A program made the position numbers and the translations under genes. Below the pieces are notes generated by a model. The model saw only the letters and a program-made list of their open reading frames with translations, was not told the origin of the DNA and ran no database searches. A DNA stretch of 64,000 nucleotides, from assembly GCA_045626925.1 (NCBI GenBank), contig JAZUQZ010000003.1, positions 38,606-102,605 on the forward strand, written 5' to 3'. Below, one piece after another: positions 25,090 through 34,195 of the stretch (the stretch's first letter is position 1; each line of letters opens with the position of its first letter). The stretch comes from Aphodoplasma sp045626925 (GTDB taxonomy: Bacteria; Bacillota; Clostridia; UBA1381; UMGS1253).

Positions 25090-25828
25090 AAAAACAATCA
25101 CACTCTATCATTTATATCCGGACCTCTTAAATTTACATGCAGATTTTGGTAATGTTGCAGTAATAAAAATGCGATGCGAAAAGCGTGGTATAGAGTTTAT
25201 ATTAAAAACGCTTGCCATAGATGAAAGTGCTGACTTTTGTGATGCAGATATTATTATGCTTGGCGGTGGCTCGCCAAAGGAGCTGCGCAAAGTAAGTGAG
25301 CAAAAAAGAGTTATTGCCGATGCGCTTAAAAATTATGTCCAAAGCGATGGTATTGTGTTTGCAAGCTGTGAAGGATATCAGCTTTTGGGCAATTTTTATG
25401 AGTCTGATGGGGAGAAAATTGAAGGATTTGGAATACTTGATATTGAAACTGCTTACTCTGAAGAAAGGCTTATGTCGAATGCTATAATAGAAACAACGCT
25501 TGGCGATAGAAGTGTTATAATAACAGGCTTTGAAAACCATACGGGAAGAACGAACATCAAAAATCATAAGCCGTTTGGCCGTGTGTTATCGGGATATGGA
25601 AATGACGGCAGCAGGGAATTTGAGGGAGTTATTTATAAAAATACAATAGCGACATATCTTTGCGGCCCACTTTTACCCCAAAATCCTGAATTTGCTGATT
25701 ATTTAATTGAAACGGCGCTTAAAAGAAAGGGCGCTATGGGAGAACAAGGGCTTGATATACTTGATGATACAATTGAAATGCGTGCGAAAAACTTTATGAT
25801 TGAGCGCGAAAATAAACAAAAGAATTGA
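25082..25828 (+). CDS. gatD: GatD-like glutamine amidotransferase subunit with altered active site
   Basis: 248-aa class I amidotransferase of the CobB/CobQ type, partner of MurT. N-terminus TLYHLYPDLLNLHADFGN and GFENHTGRT are typical of GatD. The nucleophile Cys96 is present but sits in ASCEGYQLLG, with Glu where GatD has Gly (CGGYQ). The catalytic His of the YLHGP motif is replaced by Cys194 (ATYLCGPLLPQ; codon TGC at 25661-25663). Glutaminase activity by the usual Cys-His pair therefore looks impaired. ATG 25082 is chosen because GGAGGG lies 9 nt before it and it overlaps the murT stop. hisH follows after 18 nt. Confidence 0.9.
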   Translation: MSKKTITLYHLYPDLLNLHADFGNVAVIKMRCEKRGIEFILKTLAIDESADFCDADIIMLGGGSPKELRKVSEQKRVIADALKNYVQSDGIVFASCEGYQLLGNFYESDGEKIEGFGILDIETAYSEERLMSNAIIETTLGDRSVIITGFENHTGRTNIKNHKPFGRVLSGYGNDGSREFEGVIYKNTIATYLCGPLLPQNPEFADYLIETALKRKGAMGEQGLDILDDTIEMRAKNFMIERENKQKN

Positions 25829-25846
25829 TCCGGGAGGGCAGACAAT

Positions 25847-26461
25847 ATGGTTGGTGTAATTGATTATAAAGCGGGCAACGGTCCAAGTGTAAAAAGTGCG
25901 CTTTCACATATGGGGATTGAGGTTGTGCTTACATGCGATAAAGAGATTTTAAAACAATGTTCACATATTATTCTTCCGGGGGTGGGCTCTGCGGGCGCGA
26001 CAATGGAGTCACTACGCGAGCTTGACCTTGTTGATATGTTATATGAGCATGCGATTGTAAAAAAGAAATATTTTATGGGGATTTGTGTAGGTTTACAGGT
26101 ACTTTTTGAAAAAAGCGAAGAGGACAATGCGACTTGTCTTGGGTGGTTTTGTGGCGATGTTGTCCGCTTTGATGAAAAGGATGTGCGCGTGCCACAGATT
26201 GGATGGAACAGTGCAAAATTTACATCCGATGATGCAATTTTAAAAGGTATATCAGACGAGGAATATTTTTATTTTGTAAACTCGTATTATGTACGCCCAA
26301 AGGATGAAGATATTGCGTTTGCATATACGAATTATGGCGAAAAATTTTGCTCTATGATACATAAAGACAATATATATGCATCACAGTTTCACCTTGAAAA
26401 AAGCGGCGAGATAGGCTTAAAGCTTTTGAAAAATTTTGCACTTTTGGAGGCGGAGAAGTAA
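25847..26461 (+). CDS. hisH: HisH-like glutaminase subunit
   Basis: 204-aa class I glutamine amidotransferase of the HisH family, which feeds ammonia to the HisF barrel. The triad is intact: Cys80 in GICVGLQ, His182 and Glu184 in QFHLEKS. Family features VIDYKAGN, ILPGVGSAGATM and YFVNSYYV are present, with some changes from consensus (HSYYV to NSYYV, HPEKS to HLEKS). GGGAGG precedes the ATG. It forms a unit with the HisF-like gene 1 nt downstream and with murT-gatD upstream. No other histidine gene is in the window, so a role outside histidine synthesis is possible. Confidence 0.88.
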   Translation: MVGVIDYKAGNGPSVKSALSHMGIEVVLTCDKEILKQCSHIILPGVGSAGATMESLRELDLVDMLYEHAIVKKKYFMGICVGLQVLFEKSEEDNATCLGWFCGDVVRFDEKDVRVPQIGWNSAKFTSDDAILKGISDEEYFYFVNSYYVRPKDEDIAFAYTNYGEKFCSMIHKDNIYASQFHLEKSGEIGLKLLKNFALLEAEK

Positions 26462-26462
26462 T

Positions 26463-27257
26463 ATGCTTACAAAAAGACTTATTGCGTGCTTTGACATACG
26501 CGACAAAATGGTAACAAAGGCACACAAATTTCAAAACAATATTGACATCGATAAAGCAGAGGTAATTGCAAAAAGAATTTATGCTGACCAAATTGATGAG
26601 ATTATATTTTTTGATATATTGGCAAGTGCGGAAAAACGAAAAATTGATATCGATACAGTAAAAATGGTGGCTGAAAATGTTTTTGTGCCGTTTACGGTAG
26701 GCGGTGGCATACGAAATCTTGATGATATGTATGAGGTTTTAAAGGCGGGTGCAGAAAAAATCAGCATTGACTCTATGGCGGTACGCAATCCACAGATTAT
26801 AAATGATGGAGCGCGTGCTTTTGGCAGACAGTGTATCGTGCTTAGTATGCAGGTAAAAAAGGTCGAAAAAAGCGAAAAAATACCAAGCGGATATGAAATT
26901 GCGATAGATGGTGCAAGAGTGTTTACAGGTATGGACGCAGTAGAGTGGGCAAAGCGTGGCGAAGCACTTGGTGCGGGCGAAATTTGTGTAAATTCAATTG
27001 ACAATGACGGCACTCATCAGGGCTATGATATTGAAATCACAAAGATGATTTCCGATGCGGTAAATATTCCCGTAATTGCATCCGGAGGAGCAGGCAAACC
27101 GGAACATTTGCTTGATGTGTTTTCACAGACGGGCGCATCTGCAGGCATAATTTCGTCTATGCTGTATTCGCCAAAAATGGAGCGAAATTACAGTGTACGC
27201 GAGATAAAAGACTATCTTATTAAAAACGGTCAACCGATAAGACCATATATACTTTAA
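26463..27257 (+). CDS. hisF: HisF-like cyclase with non-canonical active site
   Basis: 264-aa (beta/alpha)8 barrel of the HisF family, starting MLTKRLIACFDIRD. Asp11 and Lys19 are kept, but the second catalytic aspartate, Asp130 in Thermotoga HisF, is Gln130 here (VLSMQVKK; codon 26850-26852). The phosphate-binding Asn103-Thr104 pair is Asp-Ser (SIDSMAV), and the loop after strand 5 is longer. FTVGGGIRN, SIDNDGT and ASGGAGKPEH remain. The HisH contact face is probably intact. It may be a divergent true HisF or a paralogue acting as in sugar-amidation systems. The start is ATG 26463, with GGAGG inside the end of hisH. Confidence 0.85.
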   Translation: MLTKRLIACFDIRDKMVTKAHKFQNNIDIDKAEVIAKRIYADQIDEIIFFDILASAEKRKIDIDTVKMVAENVFVPFTVGGGIRNLDDMYEVLKAGAEKISIDSMAVRNPQIINDGARAFGRQCIVLSMQVKKVEKSEKIPSGYEIAIDGARVFTGMDAVEWAKRGEALGAGEICVNSIDNDGTHQGYDIEITKMISDAVNIPVIASGGAGKPEHLLDVFSQTGASAGIISSMLYSPKMERNYSVREIKDYLIKNGQPIRPYIL

Positions 27258-27262
27258 AATTA

Positions 27263-27293
27263 GAATGTGCAAAGTTTCTTTGCACATTTTTTA
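27263..27293 (+). terminator. Terminator of murT operon
   Basis: Hairpin TGTGCAAAG / CTTTGCACA with T6 tail, directly after the hisF-like gene. Confidence 0.9.
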
Positions 27294-27294
27294 T

Positions 27295-27329
27295 GAGAAA
27301 AAAACGGTGGACAATTTGTCCACCGTTTA
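27295..27329 (-). terminator. Terminator of PFOR gene
   Basis: 12-bp stem AAACGGTGGACA / TGTCCACCGTTT followed on the minus strand by T7. Confidence 0.9.
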
Positions 27330-27350
27330 ATTTTTATTTTAGCTTAAAGA

Positions 27351-30300
27351 TTACTCAAAAAGCTTGCTGTACTTTGTCCAATGCTCATAGCGTTCTTTAG
27401 CCTGCTTTTCAGCAATTGTAAACAATTCCTCTGCTTTTTCAGGGAACTTGCGAGCCAATGAACTGTAACGAACTTCGTTCATGATAAAGTCTCTGTACGA
27501 AGCTGATGGATCTTTTGAATCCATTGTAAATGGAACCTTGCCCTCAGCAGCAAGTCTTGGGTCAAATCTAAATGTCTGCCAATAACCTGCCATAACAGCA
27601 TTTTTAATAATCTTCTGAGTATCTGTCATACCGCCCTTGATACCGTGGTTGATACAAGGAGCATAACCGATAATAAGTGAAGGACCATTGTAGCTTACAG
27701 CCTCTTTGATTGCCTTAACAGTTTGAGCCATATCATAACCAAGAGCAACCTGTGCAACATATACATAGCCATAAGACATTGCAATTTCTGCAAGATTCTT
27801 CTTCTTAATCGGTTTACCACCTGCAGCAAACTGTGCAACAGCACCTGTAGGAGTAGATTTTGAAGCCTGACCACCTGTGTTCGAGTAAACCTCTGTATCA
27901 AATACCATTACATTGATATCCTCGCCTGAAGCAAGTACATGGTCAAGGCCACCGAAACCGATATCATATGCCCAACCGTCACCACCGAAAATCCAAACTG
28001 CTTTCTTTGAAAGGAAGTCCTTGAAATCAAGAACAGCCTTTGCAGCAGCACTGCCGTCTTTTTCGAGTGCAGCAACAAGCTTAACTGTGTCAGCAGCATT
28101 TGCCTCACCATCATCATATGTTGCCTTCCATGCGTCATAAGCAGCCTTTACATCGGCGTTGTCTATAGCAGCAATTTCGTTTGAAAGTCTTTCACGAAGT
28201 TGTTTTGCAGCAATTTCCATACCAAGACCATGCTCAGCATTATCCTCGAATAACGAGTTTGCCCAAGCAGGACCAAAGCCCTTGTGGTTTGTTGTGTATG
28301 GTGTCGAAGGAGCACTACCGCCCCAAATTGACGAACAACCTGTTGCGTTTGAAATGTATGAACGCTCACCACAAATCTGTGTAATAAGCTTTGCATAAGG
28401 TGTCTCACCACAACCAGCACATGCGCCCGAGAACTCGAGAAGTGGCTGACGGAATTGTGAGTTTTTAACATTAAGCGGAAGTGCAAGCAAATCCTCTTTT
28501 ACAGAAAGTGTGCGACCATAGTCAAAGCCCTTCTGTGCATCAAGCTGAGTATCAATCGGCTTCATAACAAGAGCCTTTTCCTTTGCAGGACAAACCTTTG
28601 CACAGTTACCACAACCTGTACAGTCAAGTGTGCTTACTGTCATAGAGAACTTGTAGTTTTCCATGCCCTTGCCGTTCATCTTAACCGACATCATTTCAGC
28701 AGGAGCTTTTGCGGCCTCTTCTTCGTTCATAACTGCAGGACGGATAACAGCGTGCGGACATACAAGTGAGCACTGGTTACATTGGATACAGTTTTCCGGA
28801 ATCCATTCAGGAACATCAACTGCGATACCGCGCTTCTCATATGCTGCCATACCCTGTGGAAGATGACCATCAACCATATCCATAAATGTAGATACAGGAA
28901 GCTTGTCACCTCTTTGAGCATTACATGGCTCAAGAATGTCTTGTACATATTTTGGAGTATCTGATGCCTTTTTTGTAGATGCATCTGTTGCATTTTTCCA
29001 ATCAGCAGGAACATCAATCTTCTTAATGTTCTTTTCGCCTTCTGTAATTGCAGCATGGTTCATGCTTACAATCTTTTCACCTTTTGCACCGAAAGACTTA
29101 ACAACAGCAGCCTTCATGTACTCAACAGCGTCTGCGAACGGAATAACATCAGCAATCTTGAAGAATGCGGACTGCAAAACGATTGATGTCTTGTTGCCAA
29201 GGCCAAGCTCTTTTGCAATACCGATAGCATCAATTGTGTAAAGTGAAATGTTGTTATCTGCGATATATTTTTTCATCTTTGCAGGCAATCTGTTTGAAAG
29301 CTCCTCTGTATCCCAAGCACAGTTTAGAAGGAAGCTGCCACCTGGAACAAGGTCTTCTACCATATCATATTTATCAACATATGATGGGTTGTGACAAGCT
29401 ACAAAGTTTGCCTTATTGATGAGGTATGTTGATTTAATAGGTGTTTTACCAAAACGCAAGTGCGAAACAGTAATACCGCCAGACTTTTTCGAGTCATATG
29501 CAAAGTAAGCCTGTGCATACAAGTCTGTGTGGTCACCTATAATCTTGATCGAGTTCTTGTTTGCACCAACAGTACCGTCAGAACCAAGACCCCAGAATTT
29601 ACAAGCTGTGTTACCCTCTGCACTTGTGTCTGCATGGTCCTCTCTTGGAAGTGAAAGGTTTGTAACATCGTCTTCAATAGCAAGTGTAAAGCCTTTGATA
29701 GGCTCTTTTGCATCAAGATTTTTATAAGTTGCAATAATATCAGCCGGAACAGTATCCTTTGAACCAAGACCATAACGACCGCCAATAATTGTCGGAGCGT
29801 CGTTTTTGCCTGCATAGCAAGCGCAAACATCAAGGTAAAGCGGCTCACCGATTGAACCAGGCTCTTTTGTTCTGTCAAGAACGGCAATGCTCTTACATGT
29901 AGCAGGAACAGCCTTCAAGAAAGCATCAACCGGGAAAGGTCTGTAAAGACGGATTTTGATAAGACCAACCTTCTCGCCTTTAGCGTTTAGGTAATCAATT
30001 GTCTCTTCAATAGTTTCACATATGCTGCCCATAGCAACGATAACCTTTGTTGCATCCGGTGCACCATAGTAATCAACAAGGTGATAGTTTGTGCCGATTT
30101 TAGCATTAACCTTATCCATATATTCTTCTACAACAGCAGGAATGTTGTTGTAATATGTGTTACATGCCTCTCTGTTCTGGAAGAATATATCAGGGTTCTG
30201 AGCGCTACCGCGAAGAACAGGATGCTCAGGATTTAGCGAGCCGTTGCGGTATGCCTTTACAGCATCCATATCAACCATTTCTTTAAGATCTTCATAATCC

Positions 30301-30857
30301 CAAACTTCAATCTTGTCGATTTCGTGTGATGTTCTAAAACCGTCAAAGAAATGTAGGAAAGGAACGCGTCCCTTAATTGTTGAAAGATGTGCTATTGCAC
30401 CAAGGTCCATAACTTCTTGTGGACTGTTTGAGCAAAGCATCGCATAGCCTGTCTGACGACAAGCCATAACATCCGAATGGTCACCAAAAATGTTAAGTGC
30501 GTGTGAAGCTACACAACGAGCACTTACATGAATAACAGAAGGCAAAAGTTCACCTGCTATTTTGTACATATTCGGTATCATCAACAAAAGACCCTGCGAA
30601 GCAGTATAAGTAGTAGTAAGAGCACCAGCTGCCAACGAGCCGTGAACGGCACCTGCAGCACCGGCCTCTGACTGCATTTCAACAACTTTTACAGGCTGAC
30701 CGAAAATGTTTTCTCTTTTTTCAACTGCCCACTCATCAGTAACCTCGGCCATAACTGATGAAGGGGTGATTGGGTATATCGCTGCTACATCTGTAAAAGC
30801 GTATGAAGCCCAAGCGGCGGCGTTGTTACCGTCCATAGTTTTCATTTTTCTTGCCAT
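27351..30857 (-). CDS. nifJ: Pyruvate:ferredoxin (flavodoxin) oxidoreductase
   Basis: Single-chain PFOR that oxidises pyruvate to acetyl-CoA and CO2, reducing ferredoxin; the central enzyme of clostridial fermentation. 1168 aa, full length. Order: pyrimidine-binding domain (AIYPITPSSVMAE), domain II/III, two-cluster ferredoxin domain (CIQCNQCSLVCPHAVIRP and CTGCGNCAKVCPAKEK), then the ThDP domain (CAGCGETPYAKL, GDGWAYDIGFGGLDH, MVFDTEVYSNTGGQASK). ATG 30857 has GAGGAGG 10 nt upstream; the longer frame to 30947 runs through the promoter. It is monocistronic with a perfect consensus promoter, as expected for a very abundant enzyme. Confidence 0.97.
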   Translation of the reverse strand: MARKMKTMDGNNAAAWASYAFTDVAAIYPITPSSVMAEVTDEWAVEKRENIFGQPVKVVEMQSEAGAAGAVHGSLAAGALTTTYTASQGLLLMIPNMYKIAGELLPSVIHVSARCVASHALNIFGDHSDVMACRQTGYAMLCSNSPQEVMDLGAIAHLSTIKGRVPFLHFFDGFRTSHEIDKIEVWDYEDLKEMVDMDAVKAYRNGSLNPEHPVLRGSAQNPDIFFQNREACNTYYNNIPAVVEEYMDKVNAKIGTNYHLVDYYGAPDATKVIVAMGSICETIEETIDYLNAKGEKVGLIKIRLYRPFPVDAFLKAVPATCKSIAVLDRTKEPGSIGEPLYLDVCACYAGKNDAPTIIGGRYGLGSKDTVPADIIATYKNLDAKEPIKGFTLAIEDDVTNLSLPREDHADTSAEGNTACKFWGLGSDGTVGANKNSIKIIGDHTDLYAQAYFAYDSKKSGGITVSHLRFGKTPIKSTYLINKANFVACHNPSYVDKYDMVEDLVPGGSFLLNCAWDTEELSNRLPAKMKKYIADNNISLYTIDAIGIAKELGLGNKTSIVLQSAFFKIADVIPFADAVEYMKAAVVKSFGAKGEKIVSMNHAAITEGEKNIKKIDVPADWKNATDASTKKASDTPKYVQDILEPCNAQRGDKLPVSTFMDMVDGHLPQGMAAYEKRGIAVDVPEWIPENCIQCNQCSLVCPHAVIRPAVMNEEEAAKAPAEMMSVKMNGKGMENYKFSMTVSTLDCTGCGNCAKVCPAKEKALVMKPIDTQLDAQKGFDYGRTLSVKEDLLALPLNVKNSQFRQPLLEFSGACAGCGETPYAKLITQICGERSYISNATGCSSIWGGSAPSTPYTTNHKGFGPAWANSLFEDNAEHGLGMEIAAKQLRERLSNEIAAIDNADVKAAYDAWKATYDDGEANAADTVKLVAALEKDGSAAAKAVLDFKDFLSKKAVWIFGGDGWAYDIGFGGLDHVLASGEDINVMVFDTEVYSNTGGQASKSTPTGAVAQFAAGGKPIKKKNLAEIAMSYGYVYVAQVALGYDMAQTVKAIKEAVSYNGPSLIIGYAPCINHGIKGGMTDTQKIIKNAVMAGYWQTFRFDPRLAAEGKVPFTMDSKDPSASYRDFIMNEVRYSSLARKFPEKAEELFTIAEKQAKERYEHWTKYSKLFE

Positions 30858-30918
30858 GAAAAATTCCTCCTCTATTGTAATTTTAATGTAAAAGCTTATA
30901 ATATTTACACCAAACTTC

Positions 30919-30947
30919 ATTATAACAATAAAAACAAAGCTTGTCAA
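30919..30947 (-). promoter_or_regulatory. Consensus sigma-A promoter of PFOR
   Basis: TTGACA (30947-30942), 17-nt spacer, TATAAT (30924-30919): all twelve consensus bases. The leader is about 55 nt. Confidence 0.92.
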
Positions 30948-31043
30948 GCAAATACCAGATGCTTTTTAAGCTTTGTTTATTATTTAAAAAATATGATATA
31001 AATGTTTTGCAATGTATGTACAATTTAGATATAAGACAAATAT

Positions 31044-32306
31044 TTATGCGTCAATTTTTGGAGATGGAAGCATTACAGAGCCCCAGATACGCGACCGCCA
31101 TAGCGTTTCTGATTTTTTTAGGTTTTCACTTTTATAAAAGCCGAGTCCCATAAAGCTTTCGATATCATCCTTTGTGCCCGAGCGTTTGAAAAATGTATAA
31201 CGCGTTTCATATCTTCCGGGAGCAAGCATGCTCATATCAAAAATGAAATTACAGCTTTTGCCTGTGCCTGCCTTGCCCGAATAAAAATCGTACACAACCG
31301 ATGTTGCAACACTTTTTAAAGTGGCATCATATACGGTAAGTCTAAAGCATAAATCGTCTATATCACTAATGGTTTCCCAATTAAGCGTCAAACAGAGCGC
31401 ACCGTTTTCGTCTATTGTACTTGAATCAGATGGGTATGATGCCGAAACGAGTTTTAAAACTCTTTGCTTATTTGTAAAATAGCGTGGCATATCCTTGTTT
31501 GAAAACTCCATATATGTGCTTTGCTCGTCTTTTGCACCAAGATATAACTCTATCGCACGGTCAGTTTCGCCATCAAATATAATATGACCATCCTGTAGCA
31601 CAATTGTGCGTGTGCACAGACTTTTTACTGTGTCCATATTATGACTTACATATAATATTGTGCGGTTTTCATTTTGCGCAACCTGACGCATTTTTTCGAT
31701 ACATTTGCGTACAAACGGAACATCGCCGACCGAAAGCACCTCATCCATAATCAAAATTTCTGAATCAAGATGTGCCGCAACAGCAAACGCAAGCTTTACA
31801 TACATACCTGATGAATAACGCTTTATTGGTGTGTCAATAAATTTTTCACATTCAGAAAATTCTATTATGTCGTTTATCTTTGCGTCGACCTCATTTTTTT
31901 GCATGCCAAGAATTGCACCATTAAGATATATGTTTTCGCGCCCTGTAAGCTCTGGATGAAAGCCTGTTCCGATTTCGAGCATACTTGATACGCGCCCGTT
32001 TATATATGCTATTCCAGATGTAGGAGCAGTAATGCGTGACAAAACCTTTAAAAGTGTAGATTTGCCCGCGCCATTACGACCGATAATGCCGACGGTTTCA
32101 CCCTTGTTTACTTTAAAAGATATATCATCAAGCGCACAAAATATTTCATTTTTGCCATGCTTGTGAGCGCCTATTTTTGCGTTTGGGTCCTCTTTGTGAA
32201 AAATGTGCGCAAAAAAGCTTTGCAAATCGGCACGAAGCGTACCCGAACCAATTTCGCCGAGGCGATATATTTTGCTTAAATTTTCGACTTTAATAATTTC
32301 GCCCAT
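31044..32306 (-). CDS. Polysaccharide/teichoic acid export ABC ATPase (Wzt/TagH type)
   Basis: 420-aa protein. The ABC domain has Walker A GRNGAGKSTLLK, the YSSGMYVKLAFA signature typical of polysaccharide exporters and Walker B ILIMDEVLSVGD. A C-terminal extension of about 160 residues (from about 260) is a beta-sandwich of the Wzt carbohydrate-binding kind, which in Wzt reads the modified end of the glycan. AAGGAGG precedes the ATG. It is coupled to the permease gene 11 nt upstream. No glycosyltransferases are adjacent, so the glycan is unknown. Confidence 0.93.
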   Translation of the reverse strand: MGEIIKVENLSKIYRLGEIGSGTLRADLQSFFAHIFHKEDPNAKIGAHKHGKNEIFCALDDISFKVNKGETVGIIGRNGAGKSTLLKVLSRITAPTSGIAYINGRVSSMLEIGTGFHPELTGRENIYLNGAILGMQKNEVDAKINDIIEFSECEKFIDTPIKRYSSGMYVKLAFAVAAHLDSEILIMDEVLSVGDVPFVRKCIEKMRQVAQNENRTILYVSHNMDTVKSLCTRTIVLQDGHIIFDGETDRAIELYLGAKDEQSTYMEFSNKDMPRYFTNKQRVLKLVSASYPSDSSTIDENGALCLTLNWETISDIDDLCFRLTVYDATLKSVATSVVYDFYSGKAGTGKSCNFIFDMSMLAPGRYETRYTFFKRSGTKDDIESFMGLGFYKSENLKKSETLWRSRIWGSVMLPSPKIDA

Positions 32307-32317
32307 TTCGCGCCTCC

Positions 32318-33157
32318 TTATATTGTATCCATAAAGGTTTTTTCGACTTTGTTAAAGATAATAAGTCCTATTGCAAACAGGAGTATTATGATTAAAGCAC
32401 TTATGCCAAGATATGCCCACGAAAACATTCCCATGCCCAAAAACGCATAACGAAAAGCTTCAATAATGGGTGCTATAGGGTTTAGCATAAAAAGATTTAT
32501 ATAGCGCGGACTTATCTGTGAGGCGGGGTAGACTATAGGTGAAAGATACATCCAAAGCTGGACCCCAAAGGTTACAAGAACGGACAAGTCGCGATATTTT
32601 GTTGTAAGAGATGATACAATTGCACCGATTCCAATACTTAAAAGAGCACACATAATTATCAAAACAGGAGTCAGTAAAACATAAATATTTGGCGCAATCG
32701 CACCGACTGATGTATAGTATATCACAAAGCATATGTACATCAAAAACTGCACAGCGAGGTTAATCATAGCTGAAATGCTTGTAGATATCGGCATAATAAG
32801 GCGTGGGAAATATACTTTGCCAAAAAGGTGTGCATTTGATGAAAAAGTATTCGAATTTTTTGTAAGGCAGGATGAAAAATATGTCCATAAAATATTTGAA
32901 GACATATAAAAAAGAAATTGTGGCATGCCGTCTGTTGAAAGCTTTGCAATATTTCCAAACACAATTGTAAAAATAAGAGTCGTGATAAGCGGGCTTATCA
33001 GATACCACAAAGGACCGAGAATGGTCTGCTTATATGTTGTCAAAAAGTTTCTCTTTACAAACAGCCAAACAAGCTCGCGCGATGCAAAAAGCTCGCCGAG
33101 ATTCAAATCAAAAATATTATTTTTTGGGCGTATTACGGTTTGAAAATACTTTTTCAC
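32318..33157 (-). CDS. Polysaccharide/teichoic acid export ABC permease (Wzm/TagG type)
   Basis: 279-aa ABC-2 permease with six hydrophobic segments and the family feature FVKRNFLTTYKQTILGPLWY near the N-terminus. It moves undecaprenyl-linked glycan across the membrane with the ATPase encoded downstream. The longer frame begins at TTG 33175 without a ribosome site; GTG 33157 has GGAAGG 10 nt before it and is preferred. Confidence 0.92.
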   Translation of the reverse strand: MKKYFQTVIRPKNNIFDLNLGELFASRELVWLFVKRNFLTTYKQTILGPLWYLISPLITTLIFTIVFGNIAKLSTDGMPQFLFYMSSNILWTYFSSCLTKNSNTFSSNAHLFGKVYFPRLIMPISTSISAMINLAVQFLMYICFVIYYTSVGAIAPNIYVLLTPVLIIMCALLSIGIGAIVSSLTTKYRDLSVLVTFGVQLWMYLSPIVYPASQISPRYINLFMLNPIAPIIEAFRYAFLGMGMFSWAYLGISALIIILLFAIGLIIFNKVEKTFMDTI

Positions 33158-33203
33158 TTTATTTAATCCTTCCAAATATGTTTTAAACTTGCCTTTTTAC
33201 TTA

Positions 33204-33231
33204 ATTATAACACAAATAATTTTGAAATCAA
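33204..33231 (-). promoter_or_regulatory. Promoter of the polysaccharide exporter
   Basis: TTGATT (33231-33226), 16-nt spacer, TATAAT (33209-33204) with TGT extension. Confidence 0.75.
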
Positions 33232-33249
33232 CAGTATTTTAAAATGCAA

Positions 33250-33278
33250 AAAAGCAGACAGCTTTTCTGTCTGCTTTA
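33250..33278 (-). terminator. Terminator of the sporulation/M14 operon
   Basis: 11-bp stem AAAGCAGACAG / CTGTCTGCTTT with T6 on the minus strand. Confidence 0.9.
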
Positions 33279-33287
33279 AAACGAAAG

Positions 33288-34154
33288 TTATGCATTTGCC
33301 GCCGCATATATCATGATACAGGTGTTTTCTTTTAAGACTTGTTCGAGCTGGTCTTTGCCGATTGGATTTTTGCCGGTGCCTATTTCGATTGTAAAGCCGG
33401 GTTTGTTAAACTCTTTTATAAACCAATCCTTGTATCCGCCAAATGCCGCACTTCCATTAGGTGTGGTAGGGGTATAGCCCGATATCCGTCCAAATTCTTG
33501 TGCAAGCCTTTCGGCGTTTGGGGGCACTTGGCCTTCGAAATCATAATATATCTCCCGTCCTTGTGAATGGAACGCAATTACAAGGTCGGGACGCAAAGCG
33601 CGTGTAAGCTCTGCAAGGGCGCGACTTTCGGGCTCTGTTTCGGGAGCGGTTCCGCCGTAACGCGTCGGTGCAGGCCTGTTAAGTATCGGCGAAAAGCTTG
33701 CATCATAATTATGATTTAGGTCAACACCATTTATATTTGCCTGCCATACATTTGCAAAGTCAATATCGCCAAACATTTCGCGAAGACGCATCATAAAAGG
33801 GTTATCTTCGGGCAGTTTGCCCGCTACGACATCGACCCCGTCGGGGTTTAGCATAGGAATTATATACATAGTTGTTTGCTCTGTAAGCTCGCGCGCGTTA
33901 TAGCCACAAATTACTTTGTCATTTTTTATGGCGTCGCCATATATACTTGCAAAATTCATTATCATTTCACTTGTAAGCCATTCGAGCGAATGATGTGCAG
34001 AAACATACAAGACCTTTTTTGGTCCTGTGCCGATTTTTATAGCATATAGCGGTCTGCCAAGGACACTTTCGCCGAATTTGAAAAAACGCATAAAAGGATA
34101 TTGATTATAAAGCTCTGAAATATCTGTAAGAACATCTGCATAAGTGTATACCAT
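33288..34154 (-). CDS. M14-family zinc carboxypeptidase (gamma-D-glutamyl-diamino acid peptidase type)
   Basis: 288-aa peptidase without a signal peptide. Zinc ligands are His55 and Glu58 in SAHHSLEWLTSE and the His in VIAFHSQGREIYYDF. The general base is the Glu in FTIEIGTGKNP; LNHNYDASF replaces the common LNRNF. Relatives such as Bacillus YqgT and ENP1 cut gamma-D-Glu-DAP bonds in cortex and murein peptides. Being cytosolic and in a spore-gene operon, it may act in the forespore or recycle muropeptides. AAGGAGG precedes the ATG. It is the last gene of the spoVB-spmA-spmB unit. Confidence 0.87.
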   Translation of the reverse strand: MVYTYADVLTDISELYNQYPFMRFFKFGESVLGRPLYAIKIGTGPKKVLYVSAHHSLEWLTSEMIMNFASIYGDAIKNDKVICGYNARELTEQTTMYIIPMLNPDGVDVVAGKLPEDNPFMMRLREMFGDIDFANVWQANINGVDLNHNYDASFSPILNRPAPTRYGGTAPETEPESRALAELTRALRPDLVIAFHSQGREIYYDFEGQVPPNAERLAQEFGRISGYTPTTPNGSAAFGGYKDWFIKEFNKPGFTIEIGTGKNPIGKDQLEQVLKENTCIMIYAAANA

Positions 34155-34195
34155 TTTTTATTCCTCCTTAAAATTATATATAACAGAAGCATCTG

